Source: Nematostella vectensis (lineage: Eukaryota > Cnidaria > Anthozoa > Actiniaria > Edwardsiidae). Taken from it: a stretch of 64,000 bases of DNA. Within the stretch, counting starts at the first letter, position 1; each line of letters opens with the position of its first letter. Below the pieces are notes generated by a model, which had not been told where the DNA came from, ran no database searches, and worked only from the letters and a program-made list of their open reading frames with translations. This document shows, in pieces, positions 1-13,000 of this stretch. The stretch lies in the NCBI RefSeq assembly GCF_932526225.1, contig NC_064042.1, forward strand, positions 13,897,040 through 13,961,039, given 5' to 3'. The translations under genes and the position numbers were made by a program.

Positions 1-790
1 AAGCTGTAGAAAAAATACGTGGTCTGCATAGGAGTAGGACAAGCTATAAACCAACACAATGTTGAAATGTTATGTCGTAGCCTCTGTAAAATTGAGTAGT
101 AGCGCTGACGTTTTAAGCGTTAGCCTTTCGTCAGAGCAAAAGAAACTGAAGCTGAATGGGGGTTGTATTTATAGTACAGTGTCCGGGCAATATGTAGTCA
201 GTCGAGGCAGAGTGCATGACCGCGGTTTAGTAACAGAAACCTTTATTTAAGCTGGCGAATAACAATCGATGTGCATACTCCTTTTCCAAGTTCCACTTCC
301 ACTTGCCAGACCCTGTTTCTCATAGTACTTTTCTCTCATCGATGAGTGATGGGCACGGAGCCAGCACAATGCTAACAGCTCAATGCTAATTCCTCTCTTG
401 CCCAGTGCTAATCTTCCCATCGATAAATGATCTTAATCTTCAAAATGCTAATCGATATACACTCGTCTAACTATTTCATTTTGCTTATGGCCCGAACCCA
501 AGATTTTTCTATTTTTCTTTGGGGGGGGGGGGGGGGGAGGGGGCGAAATCTGGAAAAGTGGACCGCGATCAGGAGGGGGTGAGTTTTTTTTTCTAATAAG
601 AATCTTACCAACCCCAAAAGAAAAAAGAAAAAAAGATTTTTATGCCTTATTCATGCCACGTTTATTTTCGGATTTAGCCATCTAATCTGCTTTACAAACT
701 GACGGCATCATTTTTAGTTCTAACCCTTATAATCAAAAGCAGACATTGAAATGCTTGATAATAATCGATGTCTCTCGCTAAGCCACACAC
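1..790. other. Left edge: intron following exon 31
   Basis: Holds a poly-G tract (521-537) and AT-rich DNA. I looked for the missing C-half exon of domain 15 (a YGC-type end followed by GT on the minus strand) and found none. Confidence 0.6.
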
Positions 791-1086
791 CTGACCGTAG
801 GGTTCCCAGTCCTGATCCTCCAATCGATAACTGATCGAGAACTTCTGGACCCAGGAGTTCTTTTCGAGCTGCGCCTGGGTACTGACGAAGCCGAGTCGAT
901 GAGGCGTCTTCAAGTCGACCTGTATATACGGGCTTGAGTCATTGGCATCAGCACACCACGCCCCATGCCCCCTGGCCGAGTGCAGACGTGCCATCTCTGG
1001 ACGAGTGTATGGGTCCGCGTAGCTCGACGCCGTGATAGCACTGTCGGGAATCTTGTAGATCGACATGCCCAACGGGAAACTTATCG
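791..1086 (-). CDS. Exon 31: discoidin domain 15, N-terminal half, first Cys absent
   Basis: AISFPLGMSIYKIPDS shows Ile where the first Cys belongs. GHGAWCADANDSSPYIQVDL and WVQKFSISYRLEDQDWEPYGQ follow, then a GTGTGT donor. The matching C-half exon was not found between 1 and 790 and must lie beyond the window. Confidence 0.83.
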
Positions 1087-4000
1087 CTATACCATAGGAA
1101 AAACACATTTATCATATTGTTTGTTTTGCCGCTAGTTTTAATATTAAATGAGTCACGGTAGTTACATATAATTATACCTTTATTTGAAACTGGGGAACTT
1201 ACCAAGACAACCGAAAACCTCGACCCGAAGACAGGGCTTGTCTATGTACTCATAGTTGTGAAGTCTCAAATACTGAGCTTGTATTTTGGCATCCATTTTC
1301 GTCTTTATTCTTGGTATTCTGGGATCCGCTCCTTGTATTTTCTATGAGGACAAAACCGTCGTTGACTTAGTTAGTATCCAGTTTGAACTTAGGGTACTAA
1401 CAACAAAGAGAAAAAAAAGAAAAATCCCAGAAGCGAAATACAATCTGAGTAGCAGAGCATTTAGCTGTTTTGTTTGCTCAGCTGGACATGGAACAACTAG
1501 CTAATACCAATCGTACAGAAATTTATGTCGATTCACGCAGGAGAAAACTCATAATGGCAGAGGCCCGTGGTCACGTTGATAACTCTTTCCGTCATTTAGT
1601 GTTTCAAGATACACACCCTAGAACATACCCCCTATGTGTTGTTGAGGTGAGGCTGTCGTTTCACCTAGAGGGTGAATCCCATAAACTAATACTCACTGTG
1701 GTAATAGAGCTCCATTCGTCTCTTTCGTCCTCCCTAAACGTGAGCATATATGAATACATCCATTTTTGATCTGTCGGATGTCCTTCGGTTGCTATGGCAG
1801 TAATGACGTACACATCTCCGAGGTTGATCTCAATGTACTCTTCTCGAGATGTTGTTGAAGGGCACCATGCACCTGAGGAACCAAGCCTGGCACGCCAAGG
1901 CTCGTACCCAGGCACGTGGCTGGAGGCGTTGAAAGATGAGTTTGGGAGATTTGAAACACCAATAGGTTCGTCACATCCTAGGAAAGGAAAGTATGCTGTG
2001 AGGCATGATGGCTTGTCATCAGTCGGTGCACTTTCGAGCATCGAAAAACTGTGAGAGGGTATGATACAAGGGAAATTAATTAAAAATAGCCACGCCCCTA
2101 TTGGAGGCCGCCCTGGCCCTTACAGTAGTTACGACAATGATTTATCCATTTGCTTGGCTGTTGTATAATCGTTAGTAAAAGTGCGACCCACACGAGCTTT
2201 ATAATAATGGGGTTTCCGCCATGTTCTACGTTTCTTTTGCTACGCTTGTAAGCCAGTGTTTATGTCATTAGATAGCACGTTTTTCGCATCCCTATTCATT
2301 GTCAAGGTGGCCACGGTAACGCGAGTTGCACTCAACCCAACCAATAAAGAAGAAAAGCGCTTGCTATCCTTAAGAGGAAAGCGCTATATAAATCTACTTA
2401 TTATCATTATTAAGAAAAAAAGATGAATAAGGGAAAGGATATTTTTTAACTTCGAGCAGGATCCCGTCAAAAATCATGTACCATTTTAATTCCCACGCTT
2501 TTACATTGTTTTAGGGGATTGTTTTGGATAAATGTTCAAATTAAATGGATAGTTTGAAAAATTATACAGGAATTCAGTAAAACAGTGCTTTTTGTAGAAT
2601 TCAAAATTAAATGTAACAGCCTCCAAAGATACATGATTCTAAAGACACCAACACTGACATTTAAATTTCCTGGTACAAGATTTTTGACGCTCATATGCAT
2701 GGAAATATTCTGTTGGAATTTACCTTAATTTGTTAATTGAGTCTACAATTTGAAAAAAAAGGAAAGATATCCAAGTGTAAGTTACATAGATCTGTGCATT
2801 GTTTTTATGCTCACCGTCGAATACATAGAGCTCCACTTGCAAAAAAGGGTTCAGGTACCATTGTTTCGGAGTGATCCGAATGTGTCCAACTGTCAGGTTT
2901 TGAGGGAAGAAATATCTCTTGACAATATAACCATCAGCGGGCCCCTTAAATACCTGTAATTTAAAAAAAGGCCTCAATATAAAGTAGCCATTACAACAGC
3001 CTATATATCACCTGGAGAAACAGAAACACTCCAGACACTAAGACCTACAGCAATCTTAGCAGTCTGCTTAGCAGCCGCTAAGCTTAGTGTCACGCACGTT
3101 TTCCCCAAGACCTCGTCGGGAAGTCATGCGTGACACTAAAAGCGGTTTCCTTAGGACTTCACCATTAAATGCTAAAATAAACCCAATTTTTTTTCTGACC
3201 GTCCAACTTCGAAAAAAATAAATAGATAGAATTTCTACCCTGTAGCTCACAAGAACATGTATGCAGCAGTGAGATACAAAACAGATATTTTTTCTCTATA
3301 TTAAGACGAGCGCTACCGCTATTCTAAGTTTTAAGAAAGTGAGTCAAAATAGCTTGCGCGATAATTGCAATTTTGATCGACATGGACTTCATAACTAGGA
3401 GGACGTTCTTGCATTTCTTTGCCTTGCTGGCTGTCTAGTGAAGCTCATATCAATTAGATAGCATGTTTCTTGACTTCAAAAATCTGTCAAGGTGGCCACG
3501 ATAGCGCGCGGTGCATGTTTCCGAATTTCCATCGTTTACCTTTAAGTCTCCATCTTGGCGGTAGTCAAACCATTCTTTATCGTCCATGCTGAGCTGCAGG
3601 GTGAAAAGGCTTACCCAGTCGCTGTCACCGCGAAGTGCAAGCTCGCTTAGTTTAGTGCCGTACGGCATTATGGCTATTTGGTAGAATTGATCACCAAAAT
3701 AAAAATGTGGTTTCCATCGAGTAATAAATAAATGACCTTCGTAGGACAGCACACTTATTCTTGAGGAGGAAGAGATGAGTCTATGACGCAAGTCTCTGCT
3801 TTCCATGCCGTAAGCTTTTCCACCAACTGATTTTACAAGAAACAATAAGCGTAAGCGGATGCAAGATTTGTCAAAACATTAAAATAGACTAAACAATTAA
3901 AAGCTTTCCAAACCCCAATTGTAGGTGACCTCTTAAACTCCCTTGATCTGCCACTACAAGTTTAGCATAATATAAGTATATTAAAATACAATCTAAAATT

Positions 4001-7000
4001 TTAAAAGCCCTTTCTGAATCGTAAGCGTTGAAAAATAATACATTTGCTTTTTCTATATTCCGCAGACAAAAGCCAGAGCGCACGTGAGTATGCAGTCTAA
4101 AGAATAACGTGATTCCTTAGTGAAATACCTATATTCTATGATCCTCCCCCTATAAATATCTATATCTTTTCATATCTTTCTTTCGGCGCGTTGATAAATC
4201 AAGCGTGTGCGCCGTAGTTGTCCCTCCGCCTTTGAAAATCTTAAATTCCCAAAGAGAATTGACAATGTCTTACCTGGGCAGCCCCTGAGTTCAACCCTCA
4301 TGCACACATGAGTGTGCCATTGAACAGGGCGAAGGCGGATGTACTTGGCGTAGATAGGGCTAGTTAAAATGATCTCCGCCACGCTGTCACTTGCAGTGTT
4401 TCCGTTGAATACCTGCGTATTTAATTTTAAGTAGTTCTAAGTCTGTAACTGATGCAAAAACGTAGGAAAAACCACCGGACAGCCTCTATTTGATGGTGTG
4501 CGTCGGACCTTATTTTCTGCGTCGACAGTTGATTAATAAAACCTTTAGAAGAAAACATCGACAACAACGTAGATTTATGTTTTTTAGAACGATATTTCGG
4601 CAGGCCAATACCTTCCTTTTTCAGGTTATAAATGAGTTAAAATGGCATGTTACAGCTAGTATATTTACAAAGTTCATTGATGATTAACTAACAAAAGATA
4701 AAAATAGTAATTGAGTAAAGAGTAACTTAAGGAAGATGGTAAAACAGCTAAACGGTATTTTCACGCCGGTTGATGCTACCGGGTTCAAGAGTGCCAGCGC
4801 GAGCTGTCAGTGTGGCTTCTCTTGCTTTGCGGATGGAGTCGCGTTATTTTTTATTTTTTTCAATAGGTATGAGCTTCACACAGAGGGGACGGGTGGTAGA
4901 TGGTGCTCTTACTACTGAACTATGGGGGGGGGGGGAGGGCTTACATCTGAATTGTTCTCGCTATGTCTCTCCCAGCGATTTCCATCTAGGCTATACTCCA
5001 CGCTAAGCTTGGTTACCCAGGCTTCCTCTTTTCCAGCCCTTCCTTGTATAATAACCGCTGAGATGTTATGGAGATAGGGTAAGTTGACTTGAAGAAACTC
5101 TTTCTTGTCATTGACTCGTGAGCACCAGGCTCCTCCTCCCATGCGGCCATTCAAGCGCGCGAACCAGGGCCTGAAGTCTGGGCCGAGTGAGCTTGAAGCT
5201 TTTAGGGAATCATTGTAGATACCAGACATCTCAATACCAATTTTCCTCTGACAGTTGTCAACTGCAGGATAAAAAAAGCGACATTCACAACGAAGACAAA
5301 CAAAACCTTCTATATCTGTTGGTTTGCAGCAGAATACCAATTCCCAAATGCTTAATTCATTGTTACTTTTATTATATCTATTGAGTGGCCAGAAATTCCT
5401 TTTATTGGACATAAGAACCTCTTCATGCAAAAATGCTAATAACATTAAACCGGTCACTGTTGCAAGCGACAGAAATTGTGACGCTAATCGAATATACCAA
5501 TATGACATCTAGCGGCGGCCTTCGTCGTAAAAAAGAATCGCATTTCAAGATTTAGTGCCTTTGTTTTGAGCCTGCGGATTACATCTAATAAGCGGTCATT
5601 TAGCACGTCCCCGAGGGTGTCCGCCTCATAAAGCTACCAATAGATTAGACACTGCGATTAAGTCGTATGCGACTTGCCCTCAACACCTCTATCACTCAAT
5701 ACGTAGAGTGTAAATCATCCCACGACTCGCTACGACGCAACACATCTATCTCTCAAGTCGTAAAATGTAAATCAACCCACAACTCGCTACGAAGCAACAC
5801 CTCTAGCACTCAAGTCGTAGAGTGTAAATTAGCCCACGACTCGCTAAGACGCAACAACTCTATCACTCAAGCCGTAGAGTGTAAATCAGTCCACGACTCG
5901 CTATGACGCAACACCTCTATCACTCAAGTCGTAGAGTGTAAATTAGCCCACGACTCGCTAAGACGCAACAACTCTATCACTCAAGTCGTAGAATGTAAAT
6001 CAGCCCACGACTCGCTATGACGCAATACCTCTATCACTTAAGTCGTAGTGTAAATCAGCAAACAACTCGCTAAAAGGCAACACCTCTACAACTCGAGTCG
6101 TAGAGTGCAAATCAACCCACGACTCGCTAAAGGGCAACACCTCTATCACTCAAGTCGTAGAGTGTAAATCAGCCCACGACTTGCTACGACGATACACCTC
6201 CATTACTCAAGTCGTAGAGTGTAAATCAGTCCACGACTCGCTATGACGCAACACCTCTATCACTAAAATCGTAGAGTGTAAATCAGCCCACGACTCGCTA
6301 TGACGCAACACCTCTATCACTCAAGTCGTAGTGTAAATCAGCCCACGACTTGCTACGACGATACACCTCCATTACTCAAGTCGTAGAGTGTAAATCAGTC
6401 CACGACTCGCTATGACGCAACACCTCTATCACTCAAGTCGTAGAGTGTAAATCAGCCCACGACTCGCTATGACGCAACACCTCTATCACTCAAGTCGTAG
6501 AGTGTAAGTCAGCCCACGACTCGCTACGACGCAACACCTCTATCACTCAAGTCGTAGAGTGCGAATCAGCCCACGACTCCGCTACGATACTCGACTACGA
6601 AAGTCGTAGTGTGTAATTCAGGGCTATGACATGACGTAGGCAGGTTGCATACGACTAAATCGAGCTGTCTTTACGTTACTATCTAGTTCTGGGGAACGCG
6701 CGCCCATGCCGACGCTAAGAGTGACCCTTGACCAATCAGGGCGCGTGATTTACGAATGTCATTGTTTAAAATATGCTAAATACGGTCATGAACTTTACCT
6801 TTACACCCTCGTATTTCAACTTTCATGCAGGTGGTGGGGGACGTAGGGTTCATGCGAATGTACCTAGCATGCGTTCCTGAGCGTAGTCCTACACGCCTAG
6901 TGTCAGTTGTATGTCCATAAGCATCTAGAAGCTGAAATATTAAACTTCTTCACAATTGGACAAACCAGATCCAAAATTCTGACGAAATAAATGCTGCTCA

Positions 7001-10000
7001 ACGAAAAAAAAAATGTAAAAACAGTTTTCTGTCATTGATATTTACCATTCAATAATAAAAACATTATGTCATTCTTACTATACAATGTCTAAAAAACACG
7101 TTTTTTTTCTAAATAAATTAGTTTTGGATGAGATTTGATCATTTGAGCTTGGATACGATTAATTTTTTTTAATAACTTTTCAGGGGCGTAACCAAGGGGT
7201 GGCCTAGGGGGCCCGGCCTCACCCCCTTTTAGCAGCCAAAAATACAGTAAATGTATGAGAAATTATCTAAAATACAGCGAAAAATGACTTGAAAGTCACT
7301 TTTGGGCCCCTCTCCTTTTAAAAAATCCTTGCAAAGCCTCTGCTTCTCTTACCTTACCAGTAACCTTGACAAGGGACAACAAACATTTTGATACCCTACG
7401 TCCTTAGTTTAAATTTTTTTTTCTAGATTTATTAATATTTCTGAGAGTTAAATTTGTACCCACCGCTTCATCTCCTCCATCTTTGCGGTAAAAGTCCCAC
7501 CATATCCCGTCGCTACTGAGGCTCAAGCGCACTTGTCTAACGCGCTCTCCAGTAACAGGATCACCTCCCACATCGATGGCAGTAATTTTAGATAGGTAGC
7601 CTAGGTCAACCTGTTTAAAATTGTCACAGAAGCAGAGTAATGTTTTCTTTAAAAAAACAAGGCAGTCAATGTCAGTCCACTACCATCGACTGCTGGAATG
7701 CCATGTTACTTAATAGCAAGCCATGGTAGTAAATTGCAGTCTACTACCATGGACTGGTGTCGTATTTGTGGAGGCCACTAAGGCCTAAAGAAATCGGAGC
7801 GAGTAAACAACACCAAGTCGCTTCAACGCATTTCTTTACTCTAACAAATGTTACGTGACGCGTAACACAGGAAACCCACATACACTACAACTGCTATAAC
7901 TTTCCATGGACTACCATGGCATGCCATGACTGCCATAGTACTCAATGGCAAGCCATGGCAGTCGATGGCAGTTCTCTACCATGGACTGCCATGACTTGCC
8001 ATTGACTACCACGGAATGCAAAATAAACACAACGATATGAAGATAATCAGGCATCAGTCTAAGGGATAAATGGTCTTGAAGATATGTATCCAACTAAGCG
8101 ATAGCAACTATTCTTTAGCCAAATAATAGCTCAGGTTCTTTGACAAATTTCAAATCGAACAAGAAAAAACAGCAGAACCGACCATCTCAATAAAAAATTC
8201 AAAATACCACACAAGGGGAAGAGATCAGCAAACACAACTCAAGACACAACTACCTTTACCCTTTACTCTTATTCTCCAGGTCCATTTCCATGGCCTCAAA
8301 ACACAATGTCCACTCCTTGAAGGCTTGTGAAATGACATAACAGATTACAAAGCATTCTGAAAGATCCGTGGAAAAATTCACGAGGGGAGAGCCAGTCAAC
8401 ACTCTCCCAAAAGTCAGACGGTTATTTAGTAGGTGTTTTCGCCTCAAAGCCAAACAAATCAATTCCAAGTGATAAAGACCCAGAATAGCGTTGTAAAAGT
8501 TTTTGGGAAAATTTTGGTTTCAGAAAAGACAGCAATTAGGAGAGCCTAGATGATTTATTAGAAGATTGTTTTTTTTTCTTATCCAGGCAATGCAAAACAA
8601 GAAAATATCCCCATAAATACACCTTTGCTTGCAAATATCTATAAGCACAGCACTCTTATAGACCTTATAGACTTAATGATGTCCTAGGGCACTCTCCCAA
8701 TATGCTAATAGCTGTATTTTGGGTTAAAATACAAGCAACCATGAACTTGTGTTGGCATTAGCACAGCGACGAGGAATTAGTCATTTGACCGAAAAGCACT
8801 GTTAAAAAGCTTGGATACCGCTGACTAGGTGCAGCAATGTTTGACATAACGGGCTGTATAAAACTCAATATAGGGGGGAAGGTATCTGTTTTCGTTCTTT
8901 TTGTAAATCCAGCTAAAAATAGCCAGGGGTTCCTGGGGTTAATGTCATTTTTGTTATCCAAAATTTATGGTGACATTGAATAATTCATATCAAAAAACAA
9001 ATTTTGTGTTAAATAAAGATATAAACTTAAGAATCTTGTAGGTTAAATAACTCCAAAACTCCGAGAAAACCGACGGAAGTCGTGTCAAGAACCAACTCGA
9101 AAAAAAAAAATCATAAATAAAAAAAAAACTGGTCTACATTTTCGGGCTATTCATTATATTTTTATCGTGGATTTTTACATCATTTTTATCTCAGTTAACC
9201 ATTTATTAATATAAAATGAAAATCCATGTATTGTTTTGTAAATATTGTGCCAAAAACATAAGAATAAAAGCAACGAATATAATTATATCGTGTCGACTTG
9301 TGGATAGTTAGGGTGGGTGGGGGCTACTGCGATCCAGTTTTTTTTTTCTGGAAACCTGTTATAAAAACGATAGGGCCTGGGGCTATTTTCAGAATGGTGG
9401 CCTTGAAAATCATGGCAAACACGAATTCCTGTAAGTTTACGCGGAGATTCCCGACGTACAAACTTATAGAGCGACAAAAATAATACATTTCTGCCGATGG
9501 AATGTAATGATAGAGGCAGAAATGTTTATTTTGACGGCATGTGACTTTTGCTAATTTTTTTTATGTGTATTTTCTTTTTTAAACTTTTTTTTCCGGCTCT
9601 TAAGCCCCAAGAGCACGCAAAGCCGAGCATTGGTTCAGGAAACACGGTCCAGAGTTGTTTCCCACAGGTTTTTTTTCTCTGGTTTTCATGTCCGGCTCAG
9701 TATTAACTTCTTGTAAATATAAATTAGGTGATTTTCAGATTGTAATTGTATTTGAAATTCCGCAGTGTTTACTACTTGTCAGATTGTTTTGCATTGTAAT
9801 GTTCATTCAGCAGTGATTACTGCTAGCTGTCCGCTGGCTACATATCCAAAATAAACAGGAGTTCTCCTGAACTGTGTTTGTGTTATGAAATGGAGGCAAA
9901 ATTTGAAGCGGGCTTCCAAATATGCTAAGTAATATCCTGGATAAGGAATCGATCGAGCGAGGCAGTCATAAAGAATTCATAAATCGTAAGCGATTAGCCA

Positions 10001-13000
10001 ATCAGCCAATCAGCCAATCAGATGCACTCACTGGAACCCATATTGTCCCACAGAAGTTAAACTTAAATCGGTTACTGAAGGTAAGCGCGCCGAGGTTGAT
10101 TTGGCTTAACAGCTTACACTAAGTTCCCTATAGAAGACATTTTCTGCGCGATTTTTGTAAAGATTTTATCATATATCTATGCTTTATCAGATTCTGCTAG
10201 ATTTACTCTTCTTGAAAATCAAATATTTTTTTTCATTCAAATTAAAGGGAAGCTATATTTTTTATATTAAAATAAAAATCTCGAAATCTGCGCGATGAAT
10301 TTTTTCCTAAATTTCCAGTAACTCCTAACAATACGCCAGTCCGAAGCACACGAATTGTTGGCTTAAAACTGACCTGTCAAACTTCGCGATTAATGAATCA
10401 TTATTTTACGCCAAAATTGTTCTCGCAATCTTTGAAAAAAAATAAATGCAACAATTAAAGAAAAATAAATTATTCCGAGTATTAAAATTAAATAAAAAAA
10501 TAATCTTTAAAGGGAAAAAAATATTAGGAAAATCGCGCTGAAAATGAATAGTCTATAGGGAACTTAGTATTAGCTGTTTAGCCAAAACCTCGGCGCGCCA
10601 CCTGAAGGCAAAATGCATGTTTAAGTGTAAAGCAAACCTGCAGATAGTTTAGGTCGTTATTCACAAAGGATCCCGAACACCACAGCCCGGTTCCACCGAG
10701 TCTTCCCCGCCATGGCTCATAACCCGCTAGGTAGCTCGAAGCGTTTATGGAGGCGTTAGAGATTAGGCCCGATTGCATTCCGAAAGGTTCGTCACAAGCT
10801 AAAAAAAGAAAGTTGCAGTATTCGTAAATATTATGCTACTATGACGCCACCTCCACCCCACCCTACCAACTTCACCCTCGCCTCGCCTCGCTGCCACGCC
10901 ACGCCACAACACGCCACGCCACGCCACAACACACCTCACCACAACACGCCACACCACGCCACACACCACACCACAACACAACACAACAAGCCACGCCACA
11001 CCACAAGCCACGCCACGCCACGCCACGCCACACAGCACCACGCCACGCCACGCCACGCCACGCCACACCTCACCTCACCACATCTCAACTCATCTCACCT
11101 TACAACACCACACCCCGCCTTACATTACTTCACCCCTACCCCTCCTCATCTCGCAACAGTACAAAGTATGAATACTATTTAATTTTAGGCTAAGAAATCA
11201 CGCACAAGATCAAACACGACACATTAGACTTAAAGTAAGTTTCTTATTTATCATGTGGTTTACTTACCTTGGCATCCGTACAGCTTTGCATCTATCCTAG
11301 CCACGGACCTGTATCTGATTGGATAAAACCTTACTGAACGTACTTCAACGGGGTTTATAGACGATGGCGTAGTTTCACCTCTATCGTGATTTCCACGAAA
11401 TATCATTTTCACTCCGTTTTCGGTATAGTCTAGCCACGTTAGCCCGTCTGTGGTGTACGCCAGGGTATAAAAATATGACCCCTCTGAGCTAGGAACTACG
11501 GCTACAGCTGAAAGTATCTGCCTTTGTTCACCAACGTCGATCTGTTGAAATGCCTGCTCAATGAACAGTTGGATCCAAGATGGGTGAATGTTTCCATTGT
11601 GCGTAGCGGATGGCTCAAGCCGTGATGAGCAAACTTCGTACATAAAACGAAATAAAAAAGGTTCTAGTTTATATTCATAATTGCTTTTTGTTGGATGGAG
11701 AGTATGTAGGGGACTATTCTGGTGTCCTAATTCAAATTATCCAAACAGTAAACAGAGCTAAGGTCATGCAGTATCCAATTCAACTTTTTAGAGAAAATAC
11801 ATAACAAAGGTTCTAGTTTATATTCATAATTGCTTTTTGTTGGATGGAGTGTATTTAGCGGACTATTCTGGTGTCCTAATTCAAATCATATAATGATAGG
11901 CTGAAGCTAATAACATACACCGAAATACACAGGGCTAATTTTTACATCTACTAATTATTAGAAAACAACTTTGAAAATAGCACAGATATAAGATTCCTCA
12001 CCGGGGCAGCCGTGAACTTTTACTTTCATGCAAATCCATCCCTTCCATTGAATCGCCACTAGCCGCACCATGCGAGAAATGATGCCAGCTACACGAGCGG
12101 TGATGATTGAGTTATTTAGCTGGAATTGCTAAAGAATAGACACAGATATATATCTATTAGTTTGTTGTAGCGCTTTTCTAAATGGTCTGAAATTCTGGAG
12201 TTACAGGCAGGATACTTTTTGTCAAATTAAAAAAATGTCATTATTCGACCTAACATTGAAATATAAGTACAAGAGTGATGACAAAACATAGTGTAGTTGT
12301 ATCACGTGACTCACCTTGGCCTTCCCTTGTTTCGTGAAGTTGTACCACATGACTCACCTTGCCCTTCCCTTGTTCCGTGTAGTTGTACCACGTGACTCAC
12401 CTTGGCCTTCAATTGTTCCGTGTAGTTGTACCACGTGACTCACCTTGCCCTTCCCTTGTTCCGTGTAGTTGTACCACGTGACTCACCTTGGCCTTCCCTT
12501 GTTCCGTGCAGTTGTACCACGTGACTCACCTTGGCCTTTTCCTGTTCCGTGTAGTTGTATCACGTGACTCACCTTGGCCTTCCCTTGTTCCGTGTTGTTG
12601 TATCACGTGACTCACCTTGCCCTTCCCTTGCTCCGTGTAGTTGTACCACGTGACTCACCTTGGCTATCCCTTGTTCCGTGTAGTAATACCACGAGGCTCA
12701 CCTTGGCCTTTCCTTGCTCCGTGTGGCTGTACCACCTGGCTTACCTTGGCCTTCTCTTGTTCGGTGTGGCTGTACCACGTGACTCACATTGGCCTTTCCT
12801 TGTTCAGCGTAGCTGTACAACATGACTCACCTTGACCTTCCCTTGTTCCGTGTAGTTGAACCACGTGATACCGTCCATACTGTGCTCTACCCTGTACTTG
12901 GTTACCCAGGATGCATTGCCACCGTCTGGGTGATCGACTTGTCCATCGGTGGTGATACCGGTGATAGAGTTCACCTCCTTAAAGTTGAACTGGACATACT

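Noticed and set aside
948-1205. 85-codon minus frame overlapping exon 31
   Set aside because: Off-frame reading through intron and exon; the discoidin frame explains the region.
5664-6620. CRISPR-like array
   Set aside because: Units are contiguous 57-bp repeats without unique spacers, and the genome is eukaryotic.
10799-11182. Open frames on both strands rich in GVAWRG or HATPRH
   Set aside because: Translations of the CCACG microsatellite.
12574-12835. Plus-strand frames of 64-83 codons
   Set aside because: Antisense readings of the 43-bp exon-end array.
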